Assembly: GCF_900143535.1 (NCBI RefSeq)
Contig: NZ_FRFA01000001.1
Coordinates: forward strand, 349,552-413,551
Length of the DNA: 64,000 bases
DNA from: Tateyamaria sp. Alg231-49
GTDB taxonomy: Bacteria > Pseudomonadota > Alphaproteobacteria > Rhodobacterales > Rhodobacteraceae
Direction of reading: 5' to 3'
Part shown: positions 30,743 to 39,697 of the stretch, piece after piece
Layout of the letters: every line of letters begins with the position of its first letter
Position numbering within the stretch: position 1 is the stretch's first letter
Made by a program: the position numbers and the translations under genes
The notes under the pieces: model-generated
Told to the model about the DNA's origin: nothing
The model's database searches: none
Seen by the model: only the letters and a program-made list of their open reading frames with translations

Positions 30743-31363
30743 TTAGTTCTTGGCGTAGAATTCGACGACGAGGTTCGGTTCCATCATCACCGGATATGGC
30801 ACATCGCCCAGTGCCGGCGTGCGCACGAATGTCGCGGTCAGTTTGGAGTGATCAACGTCCATGTAGTCGGGCACGTCACGCTCGGGCAGTTGTGTCGCCT
30901 CGAGGATCGCTGCCATTTGCTTGGAACGATCACGCACCTCGATCACGTCGCCTTCTTTGACGCGGTAGGAGGGGATGTTGACCTTTTTGCCGTTCACACG
31001 GACGTGGCCGTGGTTCACGAACTGACGGGCAGCAAAGACTGTTGGCACGAATTTGGCGCGGTAAACAACGGCGTCCAAACGACGCTCCAGCAGGCCAATC
31101 AGGTTTTCACCGGTATCGCCTTTGACACGCTCAGCTTCGGCGTAGATGCGGCGGAACTGTTTTTCGGTCAGGTCGCCGTAGTAGCCTTTCAGCTTCTGCT
31201 TGGCGCGCAGCTGAATACCGAAATCAGACAGTTTGCCCTTGCGGCGCTGACCGTGCTGGCCGGGGCCATATTCACGACGATTGACGGGGGATTTGGGGCG
31301 ACCCCAAATGTTTTCGCCCATACGGCGATCAAGTTTGTACTTGGCAGCTGTGCGTTTTGTCAC
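30743..31363 (-). CDS. rpsD: 30S ribosomal protein S4
   Basis: A 206-residue protein. The GTG at 31363 ([21 protein letters not shown]) has GGAG seven bases upstream and matches the family start; the open frame to 31459 is discarded. The S4 RNA-binding domain is clear ([40 protein letters not shown]). S4 nucleates 30S assembly on 16S rRNA. Monocistronic here with its own terminator. Confidence 0.97.
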   Translation of the reverse strand: MTKRTAAKYKLDRRMGENIWGRPKSPVNRREYGPGQHGQRRKGKLSDFGIQLRAKQKLKGYYGDLTEKQFRRIYAEAERVKGDTGENLIGLLERRLDAVVYRAKFVPTVFAARQFVNHGHVRVNGKKVNIPSYRVKEGDVIEVRDRSKQMAAILEATQLPERDVPDYMDVDHSKLTATFVRTPALGDVPYPVMMEPNLVVEFYAKN

Positions 31364-31493
31364 GGCTGATCTCCTTCGTTTAGGTTTCGAAGGGCGTTGT
31401 CCTCTGACCCGATTTTGCGGGACCGACAGGAAACCCCTTGCGGGGGCCACCAACACCAATGAAAGCGCGCTTATAGGGATGCGCCAGACAGAG

Positions 31494-32081
31494 TCAACGC
31501 CCCTTTGGCGATTGTGCCATCGCGGCGCACTCGGCGTGGCGGTGGCATGTCAGGATGTGATCATTCACCAACCCCGTCGCTTCCATGAACGCATACACAA
31601 TCGTAGGGCCACAGAATTTGAAGCCACGCGCCTTGAGGTCCTTTGACGCCTGCGCCGACATGGGGGTCGAGGGCGGCACGTCTGCTTGGGCGGCAAAGCG
31701 GTTCTGCAGGGGCTCACCATCCACGTATTTCCATAAAAAATTATCAAAACCCTCGGTGGCGTTAACCTCGAGATAGGCGCGGGCATTGGTGATCGTTGCT
31801 TCGATCTTGCCACGATGACGGATGATACCAGGATTGCCCAATAACCGCTGCACATCTGCGTCACCCCATTCCGCGATCACTTCGGGGTCAAACCCCTCAA
31901 AGGCCGCACGAAAGTTGTCCCGCTTCTTCAAGATTGTGATCCAGCTCAGACCCGCCTGAAAGCCGTCAAGTATCAGCTTTTCCCAAAGCGTGCGGGCATC
32001 ATATTCGGGCACGCCCCACTCGGTATCATGATAATCCACATAGATTTTCTCTAACCCAGCCCAGCCACATCGCCCGTCCAT
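31494..32081 (-). CDS. tag: DNA-3-methyladenine glycosylase I
   Basis: A 195-residue base-excision repair enzyme that removes 3-methyladenine. [28 protein letters not shown] holds the N-terminal Cys and His zinc ligands, and [17 protein letters not shown] the C-terminal ones. [22 protein letters not shown] is the family block. The position of the E. coli catalytic-site Glu38 (LEGQQAGLSW) is Asp39 here ([10 protein letters not shown]), a conservative change. Stands alone between rpsD and the divergent EAL gene. Confidence 0.92.
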   Translation of the reverse strand: MDGRCGWAGLEKIYVDYHDTEWGVPEYDARTLWEKLILDGFQAGLSWITILKKRDNFRAAFEGFDPEVIAEWGDADVQRLLGNPGIIRHRGKIEATITNARAYLEVNATEGFDNFLWKYVDGEPLQNRFAAQADVPPSTPMSAQASKDLKARGFKFCGPTIVYAFMEATGLVNDHILTCHRHAECAAMAQSPKGR

Positions 32082-32198
32082 TTGAGTGTCCTTTGGTTAA
32101 CGCAGAAAATTAGAACGAAATGCAAACCTTAAGACAGTTTTTACACCCATCAGAGCATGGTGGCCAGACAATGTCTGCGAAGGGACGGCTGCCACACC

Positions 32199-33044
32199 AT
32201 GCCAAAATTCGAACCAATCGACATGCCGGTCGGCGCTGCAAGCCCGCTTGATGCGGCCGTCTCGAACCGGGATCGAAACACCCTCGCGATGGTGGCCGAG
32301 GCGCTAAAGCACAAACAAACTTTGCTGGCCTTTCAACCAATCATGGTTGTAGGTGACACCCCGCGTGTCGGTTTCTACGAAGGGTTGATCCGGGTGATCG
32401 ACGACACAGGGCGGGTGATCCCGGCCAAGAATTTTATGCCAGCGATCGAACGGGCAGAACTTGGGCGCGAGATCGACGTCAACGCTTTGAACATGGGTCT
32501 GCGCACACTGCACCAAAACCCATGCATACGCCTGTCGATCAACATGTCTGCACGCTCCATTGGCTACCAGCGCTGGATGCAAACCCTCAACCGCTGGCTC
32601 AAGAAAGACGAATCCGTAGCAGACCGGCTGATCCTCGAAATCACCAAAAGTTCGGCTATGGACCAGCCGGAATTGGTAGTCGATTTCATGAACCGGCTCA
32701 GCGCGCGGGGTGTGTGTTTTGCACTAGATGATTTTGGCGCTGGCTTTACCGCGCTGAGATACCTCAAGGATTTCTATTTCGACGTTCTCAAGATCGACAT
32801 GCAGTTCTGTAACGGCATCGCCAATGATTTCGACAACCAAGTGCTGACGCGCGCGATGGTCCAGATCGGCCAACACTTTGACATGCTTGTCGTCGCCGAA
32901 GGGGTCGAACGGGGCGAGGACGTGGAATGTCTGTTGGAAATGGGCGTCGACTGCCTGCAAGGATACTATTTTGCCGCCCCCCAACTCCGCCCCGATTGGC
33001 TGGGCGGGCTTGGAACAGGTAAAAAGACGAGCCAGCGCGCCTGA
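32199..33044 (+). CDS. EAL-domain protein (putative c-di-GMP phosphodiesterase)
   Basis: A 281-residue protein, nearly all EAL domain. The signature reads EGL (FYEGLIRV), and the other catalytic residues are present: Asn in LSINMSARS, Glu in LILEITKS, DD in ALDDFGAG, Lys in VLKIDMQF, Glu in VVAEGVER and Gln in LQGYYF. It probably hydrolyses c-di-GMP to pGpG. There is no sensor or membrane domain. The ATG at 32199 gives MPKFEPIDMPVGAASPLDAAV; an upstream in-frame ATG at 32157 would add 14 residues. Neither has a strong ribosome site. Confidence 0.85.
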   Translation: MPKFEPIDMPVGAASPLDAAVSNRDRNTLAMVAEALKHKQTLLAFQPIMVVGDTPRVGFYEGLIRVIDDTGRVIPAKNFMPAIERAELGREIDVNALNMGLRTLHQNPCIRLSINMSARSIGYQRWMQTLNRWLKKDESVADRLILEITKSSAMDQPELVVDFMNRLSARGVCFALDDFGAGFTALRYLKDFYFDVLKIDMQFCNGIANDFDNQVLTRAMVQIGQHFDMLVVAEGVERGEDVECLLEMGVDCLQGYYFAAPQLRPDWLGGLGTGKKTSQRA

Positions 33045-33207
33045 TCAAAGCGGGTATGCGCGCGCCAGCACGCAGTTCGTTTGCGCACAGTGGCCGAATC
33101 TTATATCGCACGCTCATTGCGGGGCAGTCTGAGGTCCGCACAACGTGCCAGTCTCGGGGTGCCGCTCGGACAGTCCTCACGGTAACTTAAACTGAGGATT
33201 TGACCAC

Positions 33208-34383
33208 ATGACCAATATCGTGATCGCTTCTGCTGCCCGGACTGCCGTCGGCAGTTTTGGTGGCTCTTTCGCCAACACCCCTGCACATGACCTCGGCGCG
33301 ACGATGCTCGAAGCTATTGTCGAACGCGCAGGCGTCGACAAATCCGAAGTATCTGAAACGATTCTAGGTCAGGTTCTGACAGCCGCCCAAGGCCAAAACC
33401 CCGCACGCCAGGCGCATATCAATGCCGGTCTGGCTCAGGGTTCTGCCGCTTGGTCGATCAACCAAGTCTGCGGCTCTGGTCTGCGCGCCGTGGCCCTTGG
33501 CGCCCAGCACATCGCACTGGGCGATGCTGACATCGTCGCCGCTGGCGGTCAGGAAAACATGACACTCAGCCCCCATGCCGCGTCCTTGCGCGCAGGTCAC
33601 AAAATGGGCGACATGAAATACATCGACACCATGATCCGTGATGGTTTGTGGGATGCCTTCAACGGCTATCACATGGGGCAGACGGCCGAAAACGTCGCCG
33701 ACCAGTGGCAGATCACGCGCGATGCTCAGGACGAATTTGCCGTCGCCAGCCAGAACAAGGCAGAAGCCGCGCAAAAAGCCGGAAAGTTTGCTGACGAAAT
33801 CACGCCATTCACCGTGAAGACGCGCAAAGGCGATATCGTCGTGGACAGCGACGAATACATCCGCCACGGCGCCAACCTCGAAGCAATGGCGAAAATGCGC
33901 CCCGCCTTTACCAAGGACGGGTCCGTGACCGCCGCCAACGCCTCCGGCCTCAATGATGGTGCCGCGGGTGCTCTGCTTATGTCCGCCGACAACGCTGAAA
34001 AGCGTGGGATCGAGCCGTTGGCCCGCATCGCCAGCTACGCCACCGTTGGCCTTGACCCATCGATCATGGGCGTCGGCCCGATCTATGCCTCGCGCAAAGC
34101 ATTGGAAAAAGCGGGTTGGAAGCCCGAAGACCTCGATCTGGTTGAAGCGAACGAAGCCTTTGCCGCTCAAGCCTGTGCCGTGAACAAGGACATGGGCTGG
34201 GATCCAGCGATCGTGAACGTGAACGGCGGCGCAATCGCCATTGGCCACCCAATCGGGGCCTCTGGTGCGCGCATCCTCAACACGCTGCTGTTTGAAATGA
34301 AGCGGCGCGATGCGAAAAAGGGTCTTGCCACTCTCTGCATCGGTGGCGGCATGGGTGTCGCCATGTGCCTCGAGCGTGACTAA
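33208..34383 (+). CDS. phaA: Acetyl-CoA C-acetyltransferase (beta-ketothiolase)
   Basis: A 391-residue thiolase. Cys88 in [14 protein letters not shown] is the acyl-accepting residue; [18 protein letters not shown] has the catalytic His and [13 protein letters not shown] the second Cys. It condenses two acetyl-CoA to acetoacetyl-CoA, the first step of polyhydroxybutyrate synthesis. AGGA lies upstream of the ATG. phaB follows 171 bp later; a GC-rich hairpin lies between. No PHA synthase gene is in the window. Confidence 0.95.
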   Translation: MTNIVIASAARTAVGSFGGSFANTPAHDLGATMLEAIVERAGVDKSEVSETILGQVLTAAQGQNPARQAHINAGLAQGSAAWSINQVCGSGLRAVALGAQHIALGDADIVAAGGQENMTLSPHAASLRAGHKMGDMKYIDTMIRDGLWDAFNGYHMGQTAENVADQWQITRDAQDEFAVASQNKAEAAQKAGKFADEITPFTVKTRKGDIVVDSDEYIRHGANLEAMAKMRPAFTKDGSVTAANASGLNDGAAGALLMSADNAEKRGIEPLARIASYATVGLDPSIMGVGPIYASRKALEKAGWKPEDLDLVEANEAFAAQACAVNKDMGWDPAIVNVNGGAIAIGHPIGASGARILNTLLFEMKRRDAKKGLATLCIGGGMGVAMCLERD

Positions 34384-34415
34384 GCGCCAATTCAAAGAGC
34401 AACTGATCCAGATCA

Positions 34416-34439
34416 AGGCGGCGCCCCCGAGCGCCGCCT
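34416..34439 (+). terminator. GC-rich hairpin between phaA and phaB
   Basis: AGGCGGCGC (34416-34424) and GCGCCGCCT (34431-34439) form a perfect 9-bp stem with a 6-nt loop, 33 bp after the phaA stop. No T-run follows, so it may be a weak terminator or an mRNA stability element that sets the phaA:phaB ratio. Confidence 0.5.
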
Positions 34440-34554
34440 AAATCCCAAATTCATATGACGATACGTCTTAGACAGCATAGAGCGCGTAATAATGTTGCGC
34501 GCCGTACGATTTTCGTGAAACAAAGACACTGACCTTACCGGAGGAGAACTATCT

Positions 34555-35277
34555 ATGTCCCGCACCGCACTTGTGACCGGAGGCAGCCGAGGAATCGGAG
34601 CCGCCATTTCTACCGCTCTGAAGGACGCAGGCTATTCCGTCGCAGCGACCTATGCAGGCAATGACGAGGCTGCGGCCAAGTTCACGGATGAAACCGGCAT
34701 CAAGACCTACAAATGGAACGTCGCAGACTACGATGAATCCGCAGCTGGCATTGCGCAGGTCGAGGCCGACATCGGGCCGATCGATGTTGTCGTTGCAAAT
34801 GCGGGCATCACCCGTGACGCGCCCTTCCATCGCATGACGCCCGAGCAATGGCATCAGGTGATCGACACCAACCTCACCGGCGTGTTCAACACGGTCCACC
34901 CTGTGTGGCCCGGTATGCGCGAGCGCAAGTTTGGCCGCGTCATCGTGATCTCTTCGATTAACGGTCAAAAAGGCCAGTTCGCTCAGGTGAATTATGCCGC
35001 GACCAAGGCCGGTGATCTGGGCATCGTCAAATCACTGGCGCAGGAAGGCGCGCGCGCAGGCATCACTGCCAACGCGATCTGCCCCGGCTACATCGGCACC
35101 GACATGGTGATGGCAGTTCCGGAAAAAGTGCGCGAATCAATCATTGCGCAAATCCCCGCGGGTCGTCTGGGCGAACCCGAAGAAATCGCGCGTTGCGTGG
35201 TGTTCCTTGCTTCGGACGATTCAGGTTTCATTAACGGGTCGACCATTTCGGCAAACGGCGCGCAGTTTTTCGTCTGA
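34555..35277 (+). CDS. phaB: Acetoacetyl-CoA reductase
   Basis: A 240-residue short-chain dehydrogenase, NADPH-dependent, making (R)-3-hydroxybutyryl-CoA for polyhydroxybutyrate. TGGSRGIGAAIS is the cofactor loop, NAGITRDAPFHRM the NAG motif, SSINGQKGQFAQVNYAATKAG the Ser and YxxxK site. GGAGGAG lies upstream of the ATG. Followed by two hairpins, the second a good terminator. Confidence 0.95.
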   Translation: MSRTALVTGGSRGIGAAISTALKDAGYSVAATYAGNDEAAAKFTDETGIKTYKWNVADYDESAAGIAQVEADIGPIDVVVANAGITRDAPFHRMTPEQWHQVIDTNLTGVFNTVHPVWPGMRERKFGRVIVISSINGQKGQFAQVNYAATKAGDLGIVKSLAQEGARAGITANAICPGYIGTDMVMAVPEKVRESIIAQIPAGRLGEPEEIARCVVFLASDDSGFINGSTISANGAQFFV

Positions 35278-35287
35278 CACACCGTTT

Positions 35288-35358
35288 CGGTGCACACTCG
35301 GTGCACCGCCAGAACCAAGAAAAAAGGGCCGGTGCATCGCTGCACCGGCCCTTCCTTT
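35288..35358 (+). terminator. Tandem hairpins and terminator after phaB
   Basis: First hairpin: CGGTGCAC (35288-35295) with GTGCACCG (35301-35308). Second: AAGGGCCGGTGCA (35324-35336) with TGCACCGGCCCTT (35341-35353), a TCGC tetraloop and a following T-rich CCTTTTC. Both hairpins share the GGTGCA core, so they could also pair with each other. The second is a good intrinsic terminator. Confidence 0.8.
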
Positions 35359-35384
35359 TCATCCCGTAAGATGGCGCGCGCGCA

Positions 35385-35504
35385 TCAGCGGGAAGATTTG
35401 CCCCCAAACAACCAGTGCCAGGCCTGTTTCATGGCTTCCGCGCGTTCTGCGCGTGCCCGATCAAGTCCGTTACGGATGGCGGGGTGTGCGGATGTCTCAA
35501 ACAT
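35385..35504 (-). CDS. 39-residue conserved-looking small protein
   Basis: ATG at 35504 with AAGGA seven bases upstream, reading MFETSAHPAIRNGLDRARAE and ending WHWLFGGKSSR. A longer frame starts at 35579 but lacks a ribosome site. The pattern (short amphipathic RARAERAEAMKQAW helix then an aromatic tail) resembles small roseobacter proteins that are poorly annotated. No function can be given. Divergent from the LysR gene at 35624, 119 bp apart, so it may be controlled by it. Confidence 0.6.
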   Translation of the reverse strand: MFETSAHPAIRNGLDRARAERAEAMKQAWHWLFGGKSSR

Positions 35505-35623
35505 GATGTTGTCCTTTTCGCGGTGTGGCGGTGTGTCTGTTCTTGATCTCAATATGTCTTTTTGACCGCCGCCCGACAAACGAGACTTTCCCTTACTTCA
35601 GTTAAGCTGTACTTGTGTGAAGC

Positions 35624-36571
35624 ATGTCAGACAGATTGCCACCTCTCACCGCTTTGCGCGCCTTTGACGCCGCCGCACGACACATGTCCTTTGCCAAGGC
35701 AGCAGAGGAATTATTCGTCACGCCCGCCGCACTCAGCTTCCAGATCAAATCGCTCGAGGAGCACTTGGGCACTCAGGTCTTTCGCCGCTTAAACCGCGCG
35801 GTGGAACTGACCGACGCAGGCAAAGCCCTTGCCCCCGGGACTTCAGTTGGATTTCAATCCTTGGCTGCGGCATGGCGGGCCGCGGAAAGAACGATGGATA
35901 ACCATACACTTACCGTCACAGCCGGACCGGCGTTTACTGCAAAATGGCTGGCCCCACGTCTTTACGACTTCGCCCAAGCGCATCCGGAAGTCGAATTGCG
36001 TTTTTCTGCCTCTCTAAAGATGATGGACTTTGGGCGCGATGCAATCGATGTGGCGATCCGCTTCGGCTATGGGCAGGACAACGGCCTTTACTCGATCCCT
36101 CTGGCCGAAGAATGGATCTGTCCGGTGATGACCCCCGCTCTGGCTGAACAGTATCCAACGGCAAAAAGCCTAACCAAAGCCCCTTTAATATTTGATGACA
36201 GCATCAGTTTTCTCAAACCGCGTGCAGATTGGGAAACGTGGTTTCGTTCGCAGGGAATCGACTTTGCACCAACACAGGGTCCCCGGTTTTCTCAGGCTGA
36301 TCACGCCATTGATGCAGCTCTTGCCGGCGTTGGCGTCGTGCTTGGTCGCCGCGCACTAGTCGTCAAGGATTTGGACGATGGCCGGCTGGTTGCACCCGTC
36401 CCAATCGCTCTTGATACAGGTGTGCGGTTTCGATTTCTGTGCGCTGATGGCGCACAAGCACGGCCCCAGATCGCCGCATTCCGCGACTGGATCATCGCCG
36501 AAATCGCCAAGACGGCCCACATCACTGACGCTATGACGCGTCTGCCCTCCGCAGACTTTCAGCGCCCATGA
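35624..36571 (+). CDS. LysR-family regulator, GcvA type
   Basis: A 315-residue regulator. Residues 6-65 are the winged helix-turn-helix (PPLTALRAFDAAARHMSFAKAAEELFVTPAALSFQIKSLEEHLG), with the GcvA-like wording. The effector domain follows (LTVTAGPAFTAKWLAPRLYDFAQAHPE, GRDAIDVAIRFGYG, ALAGVGVVLGRRALV). GcvA controls glycine cleavage in E. coli, but this subgroup is broad. The stop overlaps the downstream EamA transporter by four bases, so that transporter is probably in its regulon. Confidence 0.88.
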   Translation: MSDRLPPLTALRAFDAAARHMSFAKAAEELFVTPAALSFQIKSLEEHLGTQVFRRLNRAVELTDAGKALAPGTSVGFQSLAAAWRAAERTMDNHTLTVTAGPAFTAKWLAPRLYDFAQAHPEVELRFSASLKMMDFGRDAIDVAIRFGYGQDNGLYSIPLAEEWICPVMTPALAEQYPTAKSLTKAPLIFDDSISFLKPRADWETWFRSQGIDFAPTQGPRFSQADHAIDAALAGVGVVLGRRALVVKDLDDGRLVAPVPIALDTGVRFRFLCADGAQARPQIAAFRDWIIAEIAKTAHITDAMTRLPSADFQRP

Positions 36572-37434
36572 CAAAGGGGATCGCAACGCTCGTCGGGTTT
36601 ATCGCGGTCCTGTTGTGGGGCGTGCTTGCTCTTTTGACCGTTGGTTCTGCACCGACACCCCCGTTCCTTTTGAATGCAACATGTTTCGCAATCGGCGGGA
36701 CGCTTGGACTGATCTGGACTGCGGCATCGGGGGGACTGGAACAACTGCGCGCCGTGCCCTTACATGTCTACCTTCTCGGGACATTGGGGCTTTTTGGCTA
36801 CCACGCATTGTACTTCACGGCTTTGCGCCTTGCACCCGCAGCCGAGGCCAGCCTGATAGCATACCTCTGGCCGCTCTTAATCGTGTTATTTTCAAGCCTG
36901 CTACCCGGCGAACGCTTGCGCGCAGGTCACGTCATAGGCGCGTTGGTTGGGTTTGCCGGCGCCGGCCTTATCGTCACTGGTGGCGGTGCCGGGTTCCAAG
37001 CCGAGGCGATCACGGGATACCTGATTGCCCTATCCTGTGCGCTGACCTGGTCCACGTATTCTGTGATGTCCCGCAGGTTTGGCACAGTGCCCACTGCATC
37101 GGTTGCCATTTTTTGCATCGCAAGTGCCGCGCTGTCCCTGCCCCTGCATCTGGCCTTTGAAACAACGGCTTGGCCTATAGGCACGAAAGGATGGACCAGC
37201 GCAATTTTGTTGGGTCTCGGGCCCGTTGGGCTTGCCTTTTACGTCTGGGACATTGGGGTCAAGCGTGGAGATATACAACTGTTGGGCACGGCATCCTATG
37301 CCGCGCCGCTGCTGTCTACGCTTGTCTTGATACTGGCAGGCGTTGCCAACCCAACATGGTCATTGGCCGTAGCTGCCGCCCTTATCACTGCGGGCGCTCT
37401 CTTGGCAGCCCGCGCCAGTCTGAAAGCGGGCTAA
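36568..37434 (+). CDS. DMT-superfamily (EamA) transporter
   Basis: A 288-residue protein with about ten transmembrane helices in two EamA repeats (LGTLGLFGYHALYFTALRLAPAAEASLIAYLWPLLIVLFSS in the first, GPVGLAFYVWDIGVKRGDIQLLGTASYAAPLLSTL in the second). These proteins export amino acids or metabolites; substrate unknown. Translationally coupled to the LysR gene by ATGA. Converges with the DUF465 gene, overlapping its end by four bases. Confidence 0.88.
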   Translation: MTKGIATLVGFIAVLLWGVLALLTVGSAPTPPFLLNATCFAIGGTLGLIWTAASGGLEQLRAVPLHVYLLGTLGLFGYHALYFTALRLAPAAEASLIAYLWPLLIVLFSSLLPGERLRAGHVIGALVGFAGAGLIVTGGGAGFQAEAITGYLIALSCALTWSTYSVMSRRFGTVPTASVAIFCIASAALSLPLHLAFETTAWPIGTKGWTSAILLGLGPVGLAFYVWDIGVKRGDIQLLGTASYAAPLLSTLVLILAGVANPTWSLAVAAALITAGALLAARASLKAG

Positions 37435-37595
37435 CCCGACAATCGGGCGATTTCTTCTTTCAGTTTCAGCTTTTGCTTTTTCAGTGTCGCAACCTCGACC
37501 TGGTCGGCACCCGGCGCGCGTTGCGCCATTTCGACCTGTTCGCTCAAGGTCCGATGCTTCCTTTTCAACTCTTCGAGATGGGCAGTGATGCTCAT
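37431..37595 (-). CDS. DUF465 (YdcH) family small protein
   Basis: A 54-residue protein starting at ATG 37595 (MSITAHLEELKRKHRTLSEQ); the 25 residues upstream in frame are not family-like. It is a single helical hairpin rich in Lys and Glu, ending VATLKKQKLKLKEEIARL, the hallmark of DUF465. GGAGAA precedes the start. Function unknown. Confidence 0.85.
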   Translation of the reverse strand: MSITAHLEELKRKHRTLSEQVEMAQRAPGADQVEVATLKKQKLKLKEEIARLSG

Positions 37596-37706
37596 GTAGT
37601 TCTCCTTGCTGATAAAGTGCATCTTCAGCAAACCACAACATAGGCCCCATGTCACGCTGCAGACGCACAATGTGGATAAGTCAATGCGGTTTGGGTTAAG
37701 GATCGG

Positions 37707-38450
37707 TTAAATCCCGAGCGCAGCGCCCTCGCGCAATACCGCCCTTATGACAGGCGCATAACTGTCTGCATCGCGCAGATGCTGCGCCCCTTCGTGCAGA
37801 ATAATCGGGGCGTGAAGGCGAAAATTGGCGCGGCCATCTTTGCGGGCACGGAAAATGACCAATTCGGCAGCGCGGCCAACACGCGGGGAAATCGGCCAAA
37901 TTTCGGGGCTACCAAGCCGCCCTTGCGCCGCCGCGAGCAAATCGGGCACGCGTTCGGCCCGATGGATCACGTGCAGATATCCCTTGTGGCGCAATCGTTT
38001 GGCTCCGGCCTTGATCCAATCGGACAAGGGCGTGTTCAACCCGCGCGCCACCTCACGCCCGGCATCGCTTGCTTCTCGACCAGACTTTCGATCGAAAAAT
38101 GGGGGGTTGGCCAGAACATGATCAAAGCTGCGGCAGCGGACTTCGTCTGGCAGGTCCGTCACGGTTCCAACAGCGACCGGCAATCCGTTGCGCGCGGCCA
38201 AAGCGGCATATTCCGCTTGCTGCTCGACCCCCATCAGATCAAGCCCCGGCACCCGCGCCCCCAAACAAAGGGCCGCCGCTCCGACACCACACCCTAGATC
38301 CAGCACCGACTCGCCCGATTGAGCAGGCACAGACGCGGCCAGCAAGACTGGATCGACTCCAGCCCGATAGCCCGAACGCGGCTGCCACAGGTGCAACCGC
38401 CCGCCCAGAAACGCGTCACGCGTAAGATCAGTGTCCAAGGTCGATGTCAT
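37707..38450 (-). CDS. tRNA1(Val) (adenine(37)-N6)-methyltransferase-like protein
   Basis: A 247-residue methyltransferase. LDLGCGVGAAALCLGARVPG is the SAM loop and DHVLANPPFFDRKSG has the NPPF motif of N6-adenine methylation. It begins with the TrmN6-type TRDAFLGGRLHLWQPRSGYRAGVDPVLLAA. Probably modifies tRNA adenine 37, though the exact base is inferred from the family. Its start overlaps the end of the DUF2007 gene by 23 bases, so the two are in one operon. Confidence 0.85.
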   Translation of the reverse strand: MTSTLDTDLTRDAFLGGRLHLWQPRSGYRAGVDPVLLAASVPAQSGESVLDLGCGVGAAALCLGARVPGLDLMGVEQQAEYAALAARNGLPVAVGTVTDLPDEVRCRSFDHVLANPPFFDRKSGREASDAGREVARGLNTPLSDWIKAGAKRLRHKGYLHVIHRAERVPDLLAAAQGRLGSPEIWPISPRVGRAAELVIFRARKDGRANFRLHAPIILHEGAQHLRDADSYAPVIRAVLREGAALGI

Positions 38451-38643
38451 TATCCTTCATCGCACGCAATGCAGCATCGTAATCCGCCTCTCGCACCATC
38501 AGCCGGCGCGGGAAAATTCCTATGCCACCTTCGAGGATGCTCATGTTTACGTCCATCTGAAAGCAGTCTATATCCTCGCCTTCAAGTAGGGCCGAAGCAA
38601 ACGCGATAATGGTTGGGTCGGTGCTGCGCAAAAGTTCCTTCAT
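38428..38643 (-). CDS. DUF2007 family small protein
   Basis: A 71-residue protein starting at ATG 38643 (MKELLRSTDPTIIAFASALLEGEDIDCF), followed by MSILEGGIGIFPRRLMV, the family signature. The long open frame upstream to 38817 runs into the divergent polyprenyl synthase gene and is discarded. DUF2007 proteins have a small ferredoxin-like fold without established function. First gene of the pair with the tRNA methyltransferase, and divergent from the prenyl synthase, 55 bp between starts. Confidence 0.82.
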   Translation of the reverse strand: MKELLRSTDPTIIAFASALLEGEDIDCFQMDVNMSILEGGIGIFPRRLMVREADYDAALRAMKDNDIDLGH

Positions 38644-38698
38644 ATCATCGATGTAGGAGCATCCCGCGCAAAATGTCGAGGGGGAATGGGGTAAGGGC

Positions 38699-39697
38699 AT
38701 GGACGCTTCCACAATTGCAAAACCGCATGATCGATTGGCGGATTGGCTGGCCGACGACATGGGCGCCGTTAACACGCTGATCCAGACCCGGATGGCGTCG
38801 GAACACGCCCCGCGCATTCCCGAAGTAACCCGTCATTTGGTAGATGCGGGAGGCAAGCGGTTGCGCCCCATGCTGACCTTGGCAGCTGCGCACATGTGTG
38901 GCTACGAAGGCCCCTATCACGTGCATCTGGCCGCCACGGTGGAATTCATTCACACCGCCACCCTACTGCATGATGATGTTGTCGATGAAAGCGCGCAACG
39001 CCGCGGGCGCCCCACGGCAAACCTCTTGTGGGACAACAAATCGTCTGTGTTGGTTGGCGACTACCTTTTCTCGCGCAGCTTTCAGTTGATGACTGAGACG
39101 GGCAACATGGACGTGCTGCGTATCCTTTCTGACGCGTCAGCGACCATCGCCGAGGGCGAAGTGTTGCAGATGACCGCAGCGCAGGATCTGGCGACGGATG
39201 AGTCAGTTTATCTGCAAGTGGTGCGCGGCAAGACGGCGGCTTTGTTTTCTGCCGCGACCGAAGTTGGCGGGGTCATCGCTGGCGCGGATAAGACGACCGT
39301 GCAGGCGCTGTTTGACTATGGCGACGCACTTGGGGTCGCCTTTCAGATCGTGGACGACTTGCTGGATTATCAGGGCCAGTCGAGCGCCACAGGCAAGAAC
39401 GTCGGCGACGATTTCCGCGAGCGCAAACTAACCCTCCCTGTGATCAAGGCCGTGGCCAAGGCCGACGCAGAAGAGCGCGCTTTCTGGTCCCGCACGATTG
39501 AAAAAGGCCACCAAGAGGAAAGCGATTTAGACCACGCGCTGAACCTGCTGCACCGCCACGGTGCTTTGGAGGCGACACAACACAACGCAATCGCGTGGGC
39601 GGACAAAGCCAAGGCCGCCATGTCAGACGTGCCTGCGCATCCTTTGCGCGACATGTTGATCGATCTGGCCGACTACGTTGTGGAACGGATTAACTGA
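38699..39697 (+). CDS. ispB: Polyprenyl diphosphate synthase (ubiquinone side chain)
   Basis: A 332-residue trans-prenyltransferase. The two aspartate-rich motifs are LLHDDVVDESAQRRG and FQIVDDLLDYQG; GGKRLRPMLTLAAA is the substrate Arg-Arg block region. It builds the octaprenyl or decaprenyl chain of ubiquinone; in Rhodobacteraceae decaprenyl is usual, but chain length cannot be read here. Its last 25 bases overlap the end of convergent ispE, another isoprenoid gene. Confidence 0.93.
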   Translation: MDASTIAKPHDRLADWLADDMGAVNTLIQTRMASEHAPRIPEVTRHLVDAGGKRLRPMLTLAAAHMCGYEGPYHVHLAATVEFIHTATLLHDDVVDESAQRRGRPTANLLWDNKSSVLVGDYLFSRSFQLMTETGNMDVLRILSDASATIAEGEVLQMTAAQDLATDESVYLQVVRGKTAALFSAATEVGGVIAGADKTTVQALFDYGDALGVAFQIVDDLLDYQGQSSATGKNVGDDFRERKLTLPVIKAVAKADAEERAFWSRTIEKGHQEESDLDHALNLLHRHGALEATQHNAIAWADKAKAAMSDVPAHPLRDMLIDLADYVVERIN

